A DNA stretch of 64,000 nt. Origin: AV40 sp038230255. GTDB taxonomy: Bacteria > Verrucomicrobiota > Verrucomicrobiia > Chthoniobacterales > UBA10450. Location: positions 186,001 through 250,000 of the forward strand of contig JBBRNP010000005.1 in assembly GCA_038230255.1 (NCBI GenBank), given 5' to 3'. The notes beneath the pieces were generated by a model that saw only the letters and a list, made by a program, of their open reading frames with translations, was not told the origin of the DNA and searched no databases. The translations under genes were made by a program, and so were the position numbers. Below are positions 1-8,237 of the stretch, one piece after another (positions within the stretch are counted from its first letter, which is position 1; each line of letters opens with the position of its first letter).

Positions 1-1
1 C

Positions 2-100
2 GTTTTCCTGGGCGTGATCGTCGGCGGCATCGTGATCGCCATGTTTCTGCCCATCTTCAAACTCAACGAAGTGGTCTCACAAAACTCATCCGGGCATTGA
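2..100 (+). CDS. C-terminal end of a GspF/PilC-family inner-membrane platform protein (partial)
   Basis: The window opens inside an open frame that runs to a TGA at 98-100. The 32 visible residues form one hydrophobic helix containing GGIVIAMFLPIF followed by a short polar tail with KLNEVV. That ending is typical of the last transmembrane helix of GspF/PilC platform proteins of type II secretion and type IV pilus systems. The identification rests on this short tail plus the context of a GspE/PilB ATPase and pseudopilin genes in the next 9 kb. Only the 3' end is visible, so length, start and subtype are unknown. Confidence 0.7.
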   Translation, partial: VFLGVIVGGIVIAMFLPIFKLNEVVSQNSSGH

Positions 101-141
101 TTTCCCAAGACAAGAGCTAGGAGAAGCTCGTAGGCAGGGAG

Positions 142-176
142 GGGGCGGATCGAAAGATCCGTCCCTTTTCTTTTTT
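142..176 (+). terminator. Intrinsic terminator after the platform gene
   Basis: A ten-pair stem (142-151 with 156-165, one G-T pair) closes a GAAA loop and is followed by a T-rich run at 166-176. It lies 42 bp after the platform-protein stop codon and about 100 bp before the end of the convergent Roadblock gene, so it fits termination of the rightward transcript. No other convincing signal was seen between 101 and 273. Confidence 0.8.
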
Positions 177-273
177 ATAATCTTCCACCACCTCTGCTCC
201 CCTCGTCTTAGACCAGAAGCAGATTAAGATTAAGCGGTAGAGGAAGGAAAAGCCGGGACCTTAGTCGCGCGCT

Positions 274-744
274 TTACGGGTGATCGACAAACACCGGCGT
301 CGCCGAGATGTCTTTCGCGTCGAACGAAAATCCGTGAGCGGTTTTCCGGAGCAATTTCAAAACATCGGCCACGTTTTGGGCGGTGGTAGTGGAATAGAAA
401 CGCACCAAACCAACGGTGGTGCGCGAGCCAAACACGGTGATCATGATCGTTTCGTCATCCACCGAATTCATAAACATGTGGCTGCCGTTACCCTGGTGAT
501 AAAGAGCGTTGAATTCTACCTCGCCGATGCGCCGCGCGAGCTCGCGGGTGGCGGCAAAAGAGCCGGCAGCCAGCGCGGCAATCACGGTCACGTCCATTAC
601 GTCCATGTCGCCGCACTGCGAGATCACGTTGCCGCCGCGATCGATTACGACCGTCAGGTCGGACTCGGTTTTCTTCAAAAAATCACCGAGCACGCCATCG
701 AGCATGGCCACATCTTCGATCGTTAGAACCGGAATCGCGTTCAT
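274..744 (-). CDS. Roadblock/LC7-domain protein, MglB-like
   Basis: A 156-residue soluble protein with a single Roadblock/LC7-type fold. It has an N-terminal helix (IEDVAMLDGVLGDFLKKT), a strand-turn VVIDRGGNVISQ, a long helix rich in Ala, then SHMFMNSVDDETIMITVFG, the usual central strands of this family. Roadblock proteins of the MglB type act on Ras-like GTPases of the MglA type. The start overlaps the stop of the MglA-like gene by 4 nt, which implies translational coupling and a GTPase-regulator pair. It is the last gene of the leftward operon. The family call is firm; the GAP-like role is inference from gene order. Confidence 0.82.
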   Translation of the reverse strand: MNAIPVLTIEDVAMLDGVLGDFLKKTESDLTVVIDRGGNVISQCGDMDVMDVTVIAALAAGSFAATRELARRIGEVEFNALYHQGNGSHMFMNSVDDETIMITVFGSRTTVGLVRFYSTTTAQNVADVLKLLRKTAHGFSFDAKDISATPVFVDHP

Positions 745-1415
745 GCCGAAATCTGCTTTTTCGTTTGCGATGCGGTCGGTTCAACCGGGATCGCCACTGG
801 CAAGGCCGCACCTTGCGGCGCCTCGCTCTGCTTACTGAACTTGTGCAGGAGAATCTGGGAGACTGCGTTCAGCGCCGCGAACACGTTCTGTCCACTACTC
901 GAAATCACTTCGAAACTTTGCAACCGCTTCTTTCGGTTGTTCAAGACGTATTCCATGTAATTGACCGGCGCGACGTTCGGGAGGTCGCGCTTGTTGTACT
1001 CAAGCACACACGGAATTTCGTCGATCGCCATGTTTTGGAGCGCGAGGTTGTCGCTGAGATTTTTGTAGCTCTCGACATTCTCTTCCATTTTTTCCCACTG
1101 CGAATCGGCCACAAAAACAATCCCGTCCACACTCCGCAGCACGAGTTGCCGCGTCGCGTTGTAAATGACCTGACCAGGAACAGTGTAGAGTTGGAATTTG
1201 GTCACGAATCCCTTGATCACGACCGCGTTCAGCGGAAGAAAATCGAAAAAGAGCGTGCGCTCGGTCGCAGTCGCGAGCGAGACGAGGTCGCCGCGGTTCA
1301 GCGGATTAATCCGCTGATGAATATAATTCAGGTTCGTTGTTTTGCCGCACAACGCCGGACCGTAGTAAACAATTTTGAACTGAATCTCGCGGCTAGCGTA
1401 ATTAATGATCGACAT
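741..1415 (-). CDS. MglA-like small GTPase
   Basis: A 224-residue cytoplasmic Ras-like GTPase. The N-terminus IQFKIVYYGPALCGKTTN carries the P-loop with the G-x4-GKT pattern, and NKRD near residue 143 gives the base-recognition motif. A VDGIVFVADSQ segment matches the MglA/SofG group that controls polarity and type IV pili in other bacteria. The last 35 residues are extra, Ala/Pro-rich and probably disordered. It overlaps the upstream gene by 14 nt and the downstream MglB-like gene by 4 nt. Together with the GspE/PilB ATPase two genes upstream this suggests GTPase control of a pseudopilus or secretion machine; the target is inferred, not shown. Confidence 0.85.
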   Translation of the reverse strand: MSIINYASREIQFKIVYYGPALCGKTTNLNYIHQRINPLNRGDLVSLATATERTLFFDFLPLNAVVIKGFVTKFQLYTVPGQVIYNATRQLVLRSVDGIVFVADSQWEKMEENVESYKNLSDNLALQNMAIDEIPCVLEYNKRDLPNVAPVNYMEYVLNNRKKRLQSFEVISSSGQNVFAALNAVSQILLHKFSKQSEAPQGAALPVAIPVEPTASQTKKQISA

Positions 1416-3354
1416 GCGGCTTCTCCGTCTGCGCGTAGGTGCGCGAAAGTTTCTCTACTAGTTCGGCAATTTGTTTCCGGGTTTCGGGAGGCAGCGAGCC
1501 CTCAGCGTGCAGTGCTGTCAGACAAATGTTTCCCTGCGCGAAAAAGCTCACCGCCGAGCCACTCGTATAGAGCGTTATCGCCACGAGTGAGCCGAGTTTC
1601 GTCTCACGAACGTGTTGTGCGACTCGATCTAACAATCCGGGAGCCATCGCGGACAAACCGTCCGCCGCGATTGCCTCCGGCAGCTCTCCGGCCAAACTCA
1701 ATCCGTCCGAAAATGTGATTGCGCACGCTTTCACGCCCGGCAGTCCGCACGCCTGGGCGACGATTTCTTTCGGGTCGGCCTTTTTCTCGGCGGCGGGATC
1801 GACGTCGATCTTCGCTTCGACGACCGGCTGTTCCGGCGCCTTGTCGGGAATTTTCTCGGCTGGCGCCTTATTGGCGGCGAGACGTTGCGCGTCCTCTTTA
1901 GCTTTGATCAAGAACGGCGTTTCGAAATCAGTATCCAACGCGAAGCTTTCCTGATCGTCGCGAAGCTTCAATATCGTCGCCGGCAAATTCTTCAGCACTT
2001 CCTCAAGCGGCAATGCCACCGGCGTCCTGGCGTCATCGAGCTGAAAGAAACCGCGATATTCTTCGGAGACGGCAGCCTGAAACGCCTCCGGCGCAATCGA
2101 TATGCGTCCGCTTGCAAGTTGCGGCTCAACCAAAGAGAGCGGCAACGCGACTCGCGCCTCCTCTGAAACCTTCGCGAGATCGCCATCCAATTGGAAAGCG
2201 GGCAGATTCTTGAGCACGACTTTCAGTGAGAGCGAGATCGGTGTCTCGTCTTTCGCCGGCGCGGAAATTGTTTTGGGCTGCGGCGCTAACGGCTCCACCG
2301 ACGTTTTTGTTGGAGGCGTTGTCGGCTTTTCGACCGGCGATTGAAGCGCGAGCTTCGGCAGCTCGGGCGTGAACGGTAAAGGGGTTGGAACGGGCGGCCC
2401 GCTGGAGGCTGGAACTCTCTCTGTTGCGGACGCACCCGTTCCATTCGGCGAAAGATCAAAAGGTATGCTGCCAGTCCGGCTCGGACTTCTGGGGGCCGGC
2501 GGCTCGCTCTTCGGCTTGAGCTCCGGTGAATAAAGCGAAATCACCGGATGACCCGATGATGTCGATTTCGCCGTTTCCTGCACCATCGCGTCCGGTTCAG
2601 CGGCGGCAATTGATTCCGCCGTCGCCGTCTTCATCGGGATCGATGGCAGCGCCGAAGTCTCGATCGGTTCGATCTTGGTTCCGAAACGCTCCGAGTCCTG
2701 GATCGTCGCCTTCAGGATCGGCGTGTCGAGTTGCGGCACTGCCGGATCGCGCAGCTGATCGCTGCGGACGTTCGCGCTCTTGAATTGCTCGAGTACTTTT
2801 TCATACGGCAGCGCCACGCGCGTTTGGTCGTCTGGTCGGACATTACGCAAAAATATTTCAGGCACCTGTTGATACAGACTGGGCAGCGAAATGGTCGGGT
2901 TTTGCTCCGGCATTCCTTTTTCGATTTCGGATGCCTTCAATGAAACTCGCACGCTCGCGTCCAGGATCTCGATCGGCTTGGTGTAGCCCGTCGGGATGCG
3001 ATCGATAAAATCTGCGATCCGCAACGAGATAGTGCGCTCCAGTTTCGGCTCGAGAGCTCGTGCGAGAGCCGGCGGGAGATGGCTCGATTGCGATCTTTTT
3101 GGTGAAGCGGTTATTCTGCGCGCGCCGAGTTCAAGCGGCGGAGCGCTGGTCCGCGCCGAAGTTGCGCCGGCGCTCCGAAACGGATCCGGTGGCGAAAACG
3201 AGCGCGTCGCGTGTGGCAACACCGTTTTGCTCAACCGTTCGCTTGCGGATTTCTTCACCACTCGCGTCGGTGTGACAGGTGCCGGCGGTTCTTCGGTCGC
3301 AGTTGTGAAACGCCCGGTAAATTTCTTGAAAAGATCGAGAAACGGAATCGTCAT
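1402..3354 (-). CDS. Long Pro-rich protein with repeated motifs and a C-terminal Roadblock-like domain
   Basis: A 650-residue protein I do not recognise as a named family over its full length. The N-terminal ~380 residues are rich in Pro, Ser and Thr and probably disordered. Short segments recur: VALP followed by a Val-Leu/Leu-Pro helix appears near residues 200, 430 and 475 (PLEEVLKNLP, SLKVVLKNLP). The final ~110 residues (GVKACAITFSDGLSLAGELP onward) look like a second Roadblock/LC7 fold. The gene starts 5 nt after the ATPase stop and overlaps the GTPase gene by 14 nt. A scaffold linking the ATPase and the MglA/MglB-like pair is a reasonable guess only. Confidence 0.7.
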   Translation of the reverse strand: MTIPFLDLFKKFTGRFTTATEEPPAPVTPTRVVKKSASERLSKTVLPHATRSFSPPDPFRSAGATSARTSAPPLELGARRITASPKRSQSSHLPPALARALEPKLERTISLRIADFIDRIPTGYTKPIEILDASVRVSLKASEIEKGMPEQNPTISLPSLYQQVPEIFLRNVRPDDQTRVALPYEKVLEQFKSANVRSDQLRDPAVPQLDTPILKATIQDSERFGTKIEPIETSALPSIPMKTATAESIAAAEPDAMVQETAKSTSSGHPVISLYSPELKPKSEPPAPRSPSRTGSIPFDLSPNGTGASATERVPASSGPPVPTPLPFTPELPKLALQSPVEKPTTPPTKTSVEPLAPQPKTISAPAKDETPISLSLKVVLKNLPAFQLDGDLAKVSEEARVALPLSLVEPQLASGRISIAPEAFQAAVSEEYRGFFQLDDARTPVALPLEEVLKNLPATILKLRDDQESFALDTDFETPFLIKAKEDAQRLAANKAPAEKIPDKAPEQPVVEAKIDVDPAAEKKADPKEIVAQACGLPGVKACAITFSDGLSLAGELPEAIAADGLSAMAPGLLDRVAQHVRETKLGSLVAITLYTSGSAVSFFAQGNICLTALHAEGSLPPETRKQIAELVEKLSRTYAQTEKPHVDH

Positions 3355-3358
3355 CGTC

Positions 3359-5080
3359 TTAATGGTCCTCCGCCGTTACTCGCCACACTTCTTCGAGCGT
3401 GGTTATGCCTTCGAGCGCCTTCTCAACTCCAACCATGCGCAAAGTTTTCATTCCTTCGGTGACCGCCTGATTTTTGATCACCGCCGCTGACGCCCGTTTG
3501 ATGATCAAACGCCGGACCGCTTCGCTCACTGGCAGCGCTTCAATGATTGCCGCACGTCCGAGATAGCCGCGCCCTTTGCAACGGTCGCATCCGGTGCCGT
3601 GATAAAAAACTGTGTTTTTGTCCGCCAGCCCGAGCTTGTCGGTCAATTCGGGTTCGGGGACGAACTCTTCCTTACAATTGGAGCAGATGCGCCGAACGAG
3701 TCGTTGCGCGCACGCCATCAGGATAGAGCTCGAAATTAGAAACGGCTCGATCCCCATATCATCCAAACGCGTAATGGCGCCGGCGGCGTCGTTCGTGTGC
3801 AGCGTGCTTAACACCTGGTGACCGGTCAGTGCCGCTTTGACCGCAATGTCGGCGGTTTCGTTGTCTCGAATTTCACCGACCATCACGATGTCGGGGTCCT
3901 GACGAAGGATCGAACGCAGCGCGGACGAGAAATCGAGGCCAATGTCGGCGCGCACCGCGACCTGATTGATTCCGGACAGCTCGTACTCGATCGGGTCTTC
4001 GACGGTCACGATGTTGTATTCCGGGCTATTTAATTCCTTGAGCACTGAGTAAAGCGTCGTCGTCTTACCCGAACCGGTTGGACCGGTGACGAGAATCATT
4101 CCGTGCGGCGCGTCGATCGCTTTCTTAAATTTCGAAAGCGTGTCTGCGTCCAGGCCCATCTGGTCCATGCTGCCGGTGAGCGTGGCCTTATCGAGAATAC
4201 GAATGACGATCTTTTCGCCGTGCGCCGTGGGCAAGATCGAGATACGAAGATCGATTTCCTTTCCGAGCACACGGATCCGGAATCGGCCGTCTTGCGGAAC
4301 GCGCCGCTCGGCAATGTTCAAACCTGCCAAAATCTTGATGCGCGACGTGATCGCGAGCTGCAACGCTTTCGGCGGTGACTCGGCTGGAGCCAATTCGCCG
4401 TCGATGCGGTAACGAAGCTTGAGTGTGTTCTGGAACGGTTCGATGTGAATGTCCGACGCTTTTTCTTTTACCGCCTGGGCCAGGATCAAATTCACGATCT
4501 TGATGACGGGCGCGTCTTCGCTGTCGTGCGCCAGACGGTCGAGGTCGATCTCTTCGCGCCTGTTTGCCTGGACTTCGACAGCTGCGTCGGCGGTCTGCGC
4601 GGCTTCCTCGGCGACCTTCTTCATCACCTGACTCATGTTGCCGGCACCATGCGCGCCGCTGAGCGCTTCCGCCACCGCGCGCTCGGTCGCGATCATCGGA
4701 ACGATCTCGAGTTGAACACGTCGTTTCAGGTCGTCGACCGCGAGCACGTTGGTCGGGTCGGCCATCGCCACGAAAAGTTTTCCGTCCAGGCGCGCGATCG
4801 GCACCAGCCGGTTCGTCTTCGCCATTTCGCGCGGCACCAGCGACATCACTTCTTCCGGCACGCGCAACCGCGAGAGATTTACCGGCGGCGTGTTCAGGCA
4901 ACGGCCCATGCTGAAGACCATGTCCTGCTCGGTCACGAATTGCCGGTCGGTCAGAATTTTTAGCAACCGGCCGCCTTCGGATTTTTGAATGCCGATGGCT
5001 TCCTCGAGTTGATTCGGAAGGAGAAGACCTTCCTCGATCAACACGTCCGCGATCCGTTCGCCGAAAGATTTACTTCTCAT
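3359..5080 (-). CDS. GspE/PilB-family secretion ATPase
   Basis: A 573-residue cytoplasmic hexameric ATPase that powers pseudopilus or pilus assembly. An N-terminal GspE/PilB N domain covers about residues 1-150. The catalytic half has Walker A GPTGSGKTTT, an Asp box (TVEDPIEY), Walker B (DPDIVMVGEIRDNETA) and a His box (LSTLHTNDA). A zinc-binding tetracysteine (CSNCKEE with CDRCKG) is present as in GspE and PilB. It sits 6 nt after the TPR/GspE-N gene. The family call is secure; whether it serves type II secretion or a type IV pilus cannot be decided here, although the pseudopilin cassette downstream on the other strand suggests a secretion role. Confidence 0.93.
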   Translation of the reverse strand: MRSKSFGERIADVLIEEGLLLPNQLEEAIGIQKSEGGRLLKILTDRQFVTEQDMVFSMGRCLNTPPVNLSRLRVPEEVMSLVPREMAKTNRLVPIARLDGKLFVAMADPTNVLAVDDLKRRVQLEIVPMIATERAVAEALSGAHGAGNMSQVMKKVAEEAAQTADAAVEVQANRREEIDLDRLAHDSEDAPVIKIVNLILAQAVKEKASDIHIEPFQNTLKLRYRIDGELAPAESPPKALQLAITSRIKILAGLNIAERRVPQDGRFRIRVLGKEIDLRISILPTAHGEKIVIRILDKATLTGSMDQMGLDADTLSKFKKAIDAPHGMILVTGPTGSGKTTTLYSVLKELNSPEYNIVTVEDPIEYELSGINQVAVRADIGLDFSSALRSILRQDPDIVMVGEIRDNETADIAVKAALTGHQVLSTLHTNDAAGAITRLDDMGIEPFLISSSILMACAQRLVRRICSNCKEEFVPEPELTDKLGLADKNTVFYHGTGCDRCKGRGYLGRAAIIEALPVSEAVRRLIIKRASAAVIKNQAVTEGMKTLRMVGVEKALEGITTLEEVWRVTAEDH

Positions 5081-5086
5081 GAACGG

Positions 5087-6052
5087 TTACGCTCGTGACT
5101 CGAGCCGATAGATGGACTGCAAACTTTTCACAATGGCCGCCGGCCGCGCCAGGTACCACGAAACTGTGTAATCGACCGACTGCTGGACCGCGTCGCGTCC
5201 GGCGGAATCAAACGGATTGCAGCACGCCACCATCATGGTGCGGCTGACCAGATCGAACGGAACAAACAGCCGGCCGAGCGTGAGAACTTCAGGCAGCATC
5301 GGCGCGATCTGCCGGTCGGTGTCGTAATATTCGAGCGGAACGTAGGCGAATTTTGTCCGGTCGATCAACGCCGAGAGAATGGCGTCGACCTGCGCTGGGT
5401 TCTCCTTGCAAAGCTCTTCCAGCATCGAGACCGCCATGGCCTGCCCATTCAAATCTTTGTTGGCGGTTTTCACCGCTTCGAGCGCGGCGTTTACCTGCTC
5501 TTCAGGAAAGAGCTGCTGCACGATCAAAAATTTCGCGAGATGATCGTCACCCCGTTCGTGCAAATTGGTGATCCGGCCCAGACCTTTGCCCCGCGTAGGA
5601 TCGACATCGATCAACGCGCCTTCCACGCTCGGGGTAATGAGCGAACCGTCGTTGCGCGTGAACGGACTGCTGACCAGGCCGCTCGTCCCCTTCGATTTAT
5701 CTTTATCGATGATCGCCTGGCCCGACGCCTGCAAACGCGACTCGATCTCGCCCAGCATCGCCAGGATTTCCGGCGCGTTGGGTTCCTGGCTGAGAATCAT
5801 TTCGCACTGCTGGAGCGCGGGCGTGTAAGAGCCGGCGTTGAAATAGGCTTCCGCCAGCTTCCGCGACGTGCGCAGCGCCTCGTCGTGACGCCCGATTTTG
5901 GTGTAAGCCTCCCTCAGAATCTCGAGCGATTGATAATCCTCGGGCTGTGTTTGAGTGATCGCCTCAAACATCTCGATCGTTTGGAGGATTTGGCTATGCT
6001 CCTCGGCTGACAGGGCGTGTTCCAGCACGTCAGGCTCAAAAGCTAGAAGCAT
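5087..6052 (-). CDS. TPR protein with a GspE N-terminal-like domain
   Basis: A 321-residue soluble protein and the first gene of the leftward operon. Residues ~15-110 form about three TPR-like helical pairs (SLEILREAYTKIGRHDEAL, AEAYFNAGSYTPALQQCEMIL). After a linker, residues ~160-320 resemble the GspE/PilB N-terminal domain (KFLIVQQLFPEEQVNAAL, and a YYDTDRQIAPMLP-like segment) but no ATPase domain follows. Such stand-alone domains accompany secretion ATPases and may modulate or localise them. The start is an ATG at 6050-6052, 283 bp from the next gene. Confidence 0.72.
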   Translation of the reverse strand: MLLAFEPDVLEHALSAEEHSQILQTIEMFEAITQTQPEDYQSLEILREAYTKIGRHDEALRTSRKLAEAYFNAGSYTPALQQCEMILSQEPNAPEILAMLGEIESRLQASGQAIIDKDKSKGTSGLVSSPFTRNDGSLITPSVEGALIDVDPTRGKGLGRITNLHERGDDHLAKFLIVQQLFPEEQVNAALEAVKTANKDLNGQAMAVSMLEELCKENPAQVDAILSALIDRTKFAYVPLEYYDTDRQIAPMLPEVLTLGRLFVPFDLVSRTMMVACCNPFDSAGRDAVQQSVDYTVSWYLARPAAIVKSLQSIYRLESRA

Positions 6053-6195
6053 GCCCCTACGCCTCGTGAACGGGCAATTTTCCTCTTAAATCTGCGAATT
6101 TCTCAATTCTGCTAAAACGCTGAGCGTTTGAGGCTTAGAGAATTGGGAAAACAGAAAAACAGGAGAAATCCCCACGAATTTTAGGCAACTGACTG

Positions 6196-6314
6196 CTGAC
6201 CTCTGACCTCCGACTTCTGACCTCCGACCTCCGACCTGCGACCGCTGACCTCTGATGTCGTCCGTTGTCTCGTTGTCCTCCTTTCCCGTCACTTGTCACT
6301 TTTCACGCGGCACT
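6196..6314 (-). repeat. Seventeen in-phase degenerate heptamers (YYGACCT family)
   Basis: From 6196 to 6314 the sequence can be read as 17 consecutive 7-mers without loss of phase: CTGACCT and CCGACCT dominate the first nine, then the unit drifts through TTGTCCT to TGTCACT and CGGCACT. Read on the minus strand the first part is AGGTCAG/AGGTCGG, the same unit as the perfect array at 16.6 kb. It fills much of the gap between the secretion operon and the toxin-antitoxin pair, upstream of both. Confidence 0.8.
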
Positions 6315-6334
6315 CTCTTTAGTATATTCCTCGC

Positions 6335-6520
6335 ATGACGCAAAAAGCCCTCGTTCTTGATGCGATCAAGGAATTGCCGGACGAAGCCTCTCTCCAGGAA
6401 ATCGCCGAGCGAATCGAATTCCTCGCCGCGATTCAAAAAGGGCTCGATCAGCTCGATCGCGGCGAAGGCATCCCGCATGAAGAGGTCAAGCGACAGCTTG
6501 CCAGATGGCTTGCAAGCTGA
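6335..6520 (+). CDS. Antitoxin of a ParE/RelE-type module
   Basis: A 61-residue helical, acidic protein (KELPDEASLQEIAERIEFL, then a Glu/Lys-rich tail). Size, composition and position in front of a ParE-type toxin gene identify it as the cognate antitoxin, although no DNA-binding domain is obvious. It overlaps the toxin start by 16 nt. A second start for the pair is unlikely because the gene begins directly after the heptamer tract. Confidence 0.75.
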   Translation: MTQKALVLDAIKELPDEASLQEIAERIEFLAAIQKGLDQLDRGEGIPHEEVKRQLARWLAS

Positions 6521-6801
6521 TCTGGTCGCCCGTTTCGCGTGACGATCTGCGCGACATCGTTCGTTTTATTGCGCGTGACAATCCTGCGCGTGCAGAATCT
6601 TTCGGATACGAATTGATGAGACGCACCGACATCTTGCAGGAACAGCCGGAAGCCGGTCGTGTCGTTCCAGAATACCGGAACCCGCAAATCCGCGAAATTA
6701 TTTTTCGACCATATCGAATTGTTTATCGCGTAAATATCGAGCAAAAGCTGGTAGAGATCGCGCGTGTGTGGCATGCCGCGCGCGGCACTCCTTCGGTCTG
6801 A
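6505..6801 (+). CDS. ParE/RelE-superfamily toxin
   Basis: A 98-residue basic protein with the ParE fold signature. It begins KLIWSPVSRDDLRDIVRFIARDN (strand, helix, helix), continues with a long helix ending LQEQPEAGRVVPEY and closes with IIFRPYRIVYRV and a VWHAARGTPS tail. This GRxVPEY...YRIVYRV...HxAR pattern is typical of ParE gyrase-type toxins. The 16-nt overlap with the antitoxin gene supports one transcript. Cellular target (gyrase or ribosome) cannot be settled from sequence alone. Confidence 0.87.
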   Translation: MACKLIWSPVSRDDLRDIVRFIARDNPARAESFGYELMRRTDILQEQPEAGRVVPEYRNPQIREIIFRPYRIVYRVNIEQKLVEIARVWHAARGTPSV

Positions 6802-6869
6802 TTTCCTTGCCGCGGCCGCCTGCTCGCGAAAGCTTTCGGAGTAGTTCGGCCACTGCGGGACGAAGGCCG

Positions 6870-7078
6870 CTGAGCTCCCATCTCCCATCTCCGAGCTTCC
6901 AACTTCCATTGGTTTTGATATTATCTTTTGATGCTCGCTCGCGCATGCTCACATCCCCGATCGACCAATGACCGATCACGGATAACGAATAACTCGGTTC
7001 GCCGTTGCCAACCGTCCGTGCTTCCCGCTCGCGCGCGCTCCGCTTTGCGATGTCCGACGTCCGACGTCCGATGTCCGA
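6870..7078 (+). repeat. Three short heptamer tracts in a 300-bp noncoding gap
   Basis: The gap between the toxin gene and the first pseudopilin holds three separate 7-nt periodic tracts: 6870-6911 (CTGAGCT, CCCATCT twice, CCGAGCT, TCCAACT, TCCATTG), 6965-6992 (CCAATGA, CCGATCA, CGGATAA, CGAATAA) and 7051-7078 (YGTCCGA four times). The last ends 23 bp before the likely TTG start of the pseudopilin gene. Apart from these tracts nothing else was recognised between 6802 and 7101. Confidence 0.75.
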
Positions 7079-7101
7079 AATCTCGCCCCCCGTTTTCTAA
7101 T

Positions 7102-7743
7102 TTGAGCGCGAAGACACGTCGCGCCTTCACTCTAATCGAATTGCTCGTCGTCATCGCCATCATCGCGATCTTGCTCGTCGCAGTGATGCCGGTAGTCACA
7201 TCCCTGTCGAAATCAAGCGGACGCAAAGGTGCGATCAGTCTAATGTTAGGCACGCTCGAACAAGCGCGATCGCTTGCGATCAAAGATGGCCGGAGCACTT
7301 ATGTGGTCTTTCCGGCCGGAACTGCCGCAACTGACCCCAATGTCGACTCAAGATATTTCTGTCATTCAGCGGCAATCTTTGAAGAAGAGGAGGACCCCGC
7401 CAATCCCGGAACTTTTAAGCAAAAGCAAGTTACGGAGTGGAAAATCCTTCCAACCGGCGTGAGCTTGCGCTCGGATATTTCTGCGGCTCCTTGGACGACA
7501 GATATAAGTTTCGCGTTCACTCCTGAAGGCGCCACGAAGACTGAAAAATTTCCGTATCTAAAGTTCAACCCAAGCGGCCAAGTTGAATCTCCTGCGCCCG
7601 CGAACAATCAAATTCAGCTTCGTATTTTCGAAGGTTACGTGAGCGGCGGTACGGAACACGTTACCAGCTCGAAGGATTTTGATGAGACGATCATGGTCAC
7701 GACGATTTCCGGGCGCTCAACCTACACCTCGGCCAACCAATGA
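7102..7743 (+). CDS. Verru_Chthon cassette protein D, pseudopilin-like
   Basis: A 213-residue protein with a type IV prepilin leader: RRAFTLIELLVVIAIIAIL, in which cleavage and N-methylation would leave Phe at position +1 and Glu at +5. It then has a polar globular domain (RSTYVVFPAGTAATDP). This fits the Verru_Chthon cassette D family of Verrucomicrobiota. I chose a TTG at 7102 because it gives a short basic leader (MSAKTRR); the upstream in-frame extension runs through heptamer repeats. The stop overlaps the next start by 4 nt. It should assemble in an inner-membrane pseudopilus driven by the GspE/PilB ATPase. Confidence 0.85.
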   Translation: MSAKTRRAFTLIELLVVIAIIAILLVAVMPVVTSLSKSSGRKGAISLMLGTLEQARSLAIKDGRSTYVVFPAGTAATDPNVDSRYFCHSAAIFEEEEDPANPGTFKQKQVTEWKILPTGVSLRSDISAAPWTTDISFAFTPEGATKTEKFPYLKFNPSGQVESPAPANNQIQLRIFEGYVSGGTEHVTSSKDFDETIMVTTISGRSTYTSANQ

Positions 7744-8237
7744 GATTGCCACGTCCGAAGTCAGACGCTTTTAGCCTCGTTGAAGTCGTTGTCGCGATGG
7801 GACTCATCTCATTCGCGATGATCGCGATCCTGGCGTTCTTCCCAACCGGACTCTCCTCCAATCGATCAAGCGTCCAGGAAACAAGGGCCGCCCAAATTGC
7901 CCACGCGATCGCAGGAACAATTGACTCTCAGTGCGCCACATTTAACAGCGTTAAGTGTTACGGGCTAACGCTCAATCTGACATCTCTCAATACGGTGGCC
8001 GGATCGCCTAGCTTACTCTATGCACGTTACCCTTCCAATACCGCGGGAGACCAGCCTACGATTTCTACCAACGCAACCGATTCGATTTATTCGGTTGAGC
8101 TGCGCTTTGACAACAATCCTGCAGCGGCCGCTTCGCTTGGCGCAGGAAAAGCAAGTTTGATAGAGATTCGGGTTTTGGGAAAAGCGGCCAATGAGGGTCC
8201 AGTCGAGTTCTTCTTTCTCGCGCGCAACAAAGGATGA
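7740..8237 (+). CDS. Verru_Chthon cassette protein B, pseudopilin-like
   Basis: A 165-residue protein with a prepilin-type N-terminus: a basic leader MRLPRPKSDA, then FSLVEVVVAMGLISFAMIAIL with Glu at +5. Helix alpha-1 continues through SSVQETRAAQIAHAIAGTI and a small beta-rich domain follows. Its order after protein D and its size match Verru_Chthon cassette B. The start overlaps the D stop by 4 nt and its stop overlaps the C start by 4 nt, so the four genes are translationally coupled. Confidence 0.85.
   Translation: MRLPRPKSDAFSLVEVVVAMGLISFAMIAILAFFPTGLSSNRSSVQETRAAQIAHAIAGTIDSQCATFNSVKCYGLTLNLTSLNTVAGSPSLLYARYPSNTAGDQPTISTNATDSIYSVELRFDNNPAAAASLGAGKASLIEIRVLGKAANEGPVEFFFLARNKG

Noticed and set aside
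142..176. Riboswitch or attenuator near the window start
   Set aside because: Only a simple hairpin with T-run after a stop codon is present, best read as a terminator.
765..1718. 317-codon plus-strand frame
   Set aside because: It is antisense to the MglA-like GTPase and Roadblock genes, which carry clear motifs; its translation is Arg/His-rich without any recognisable domain.
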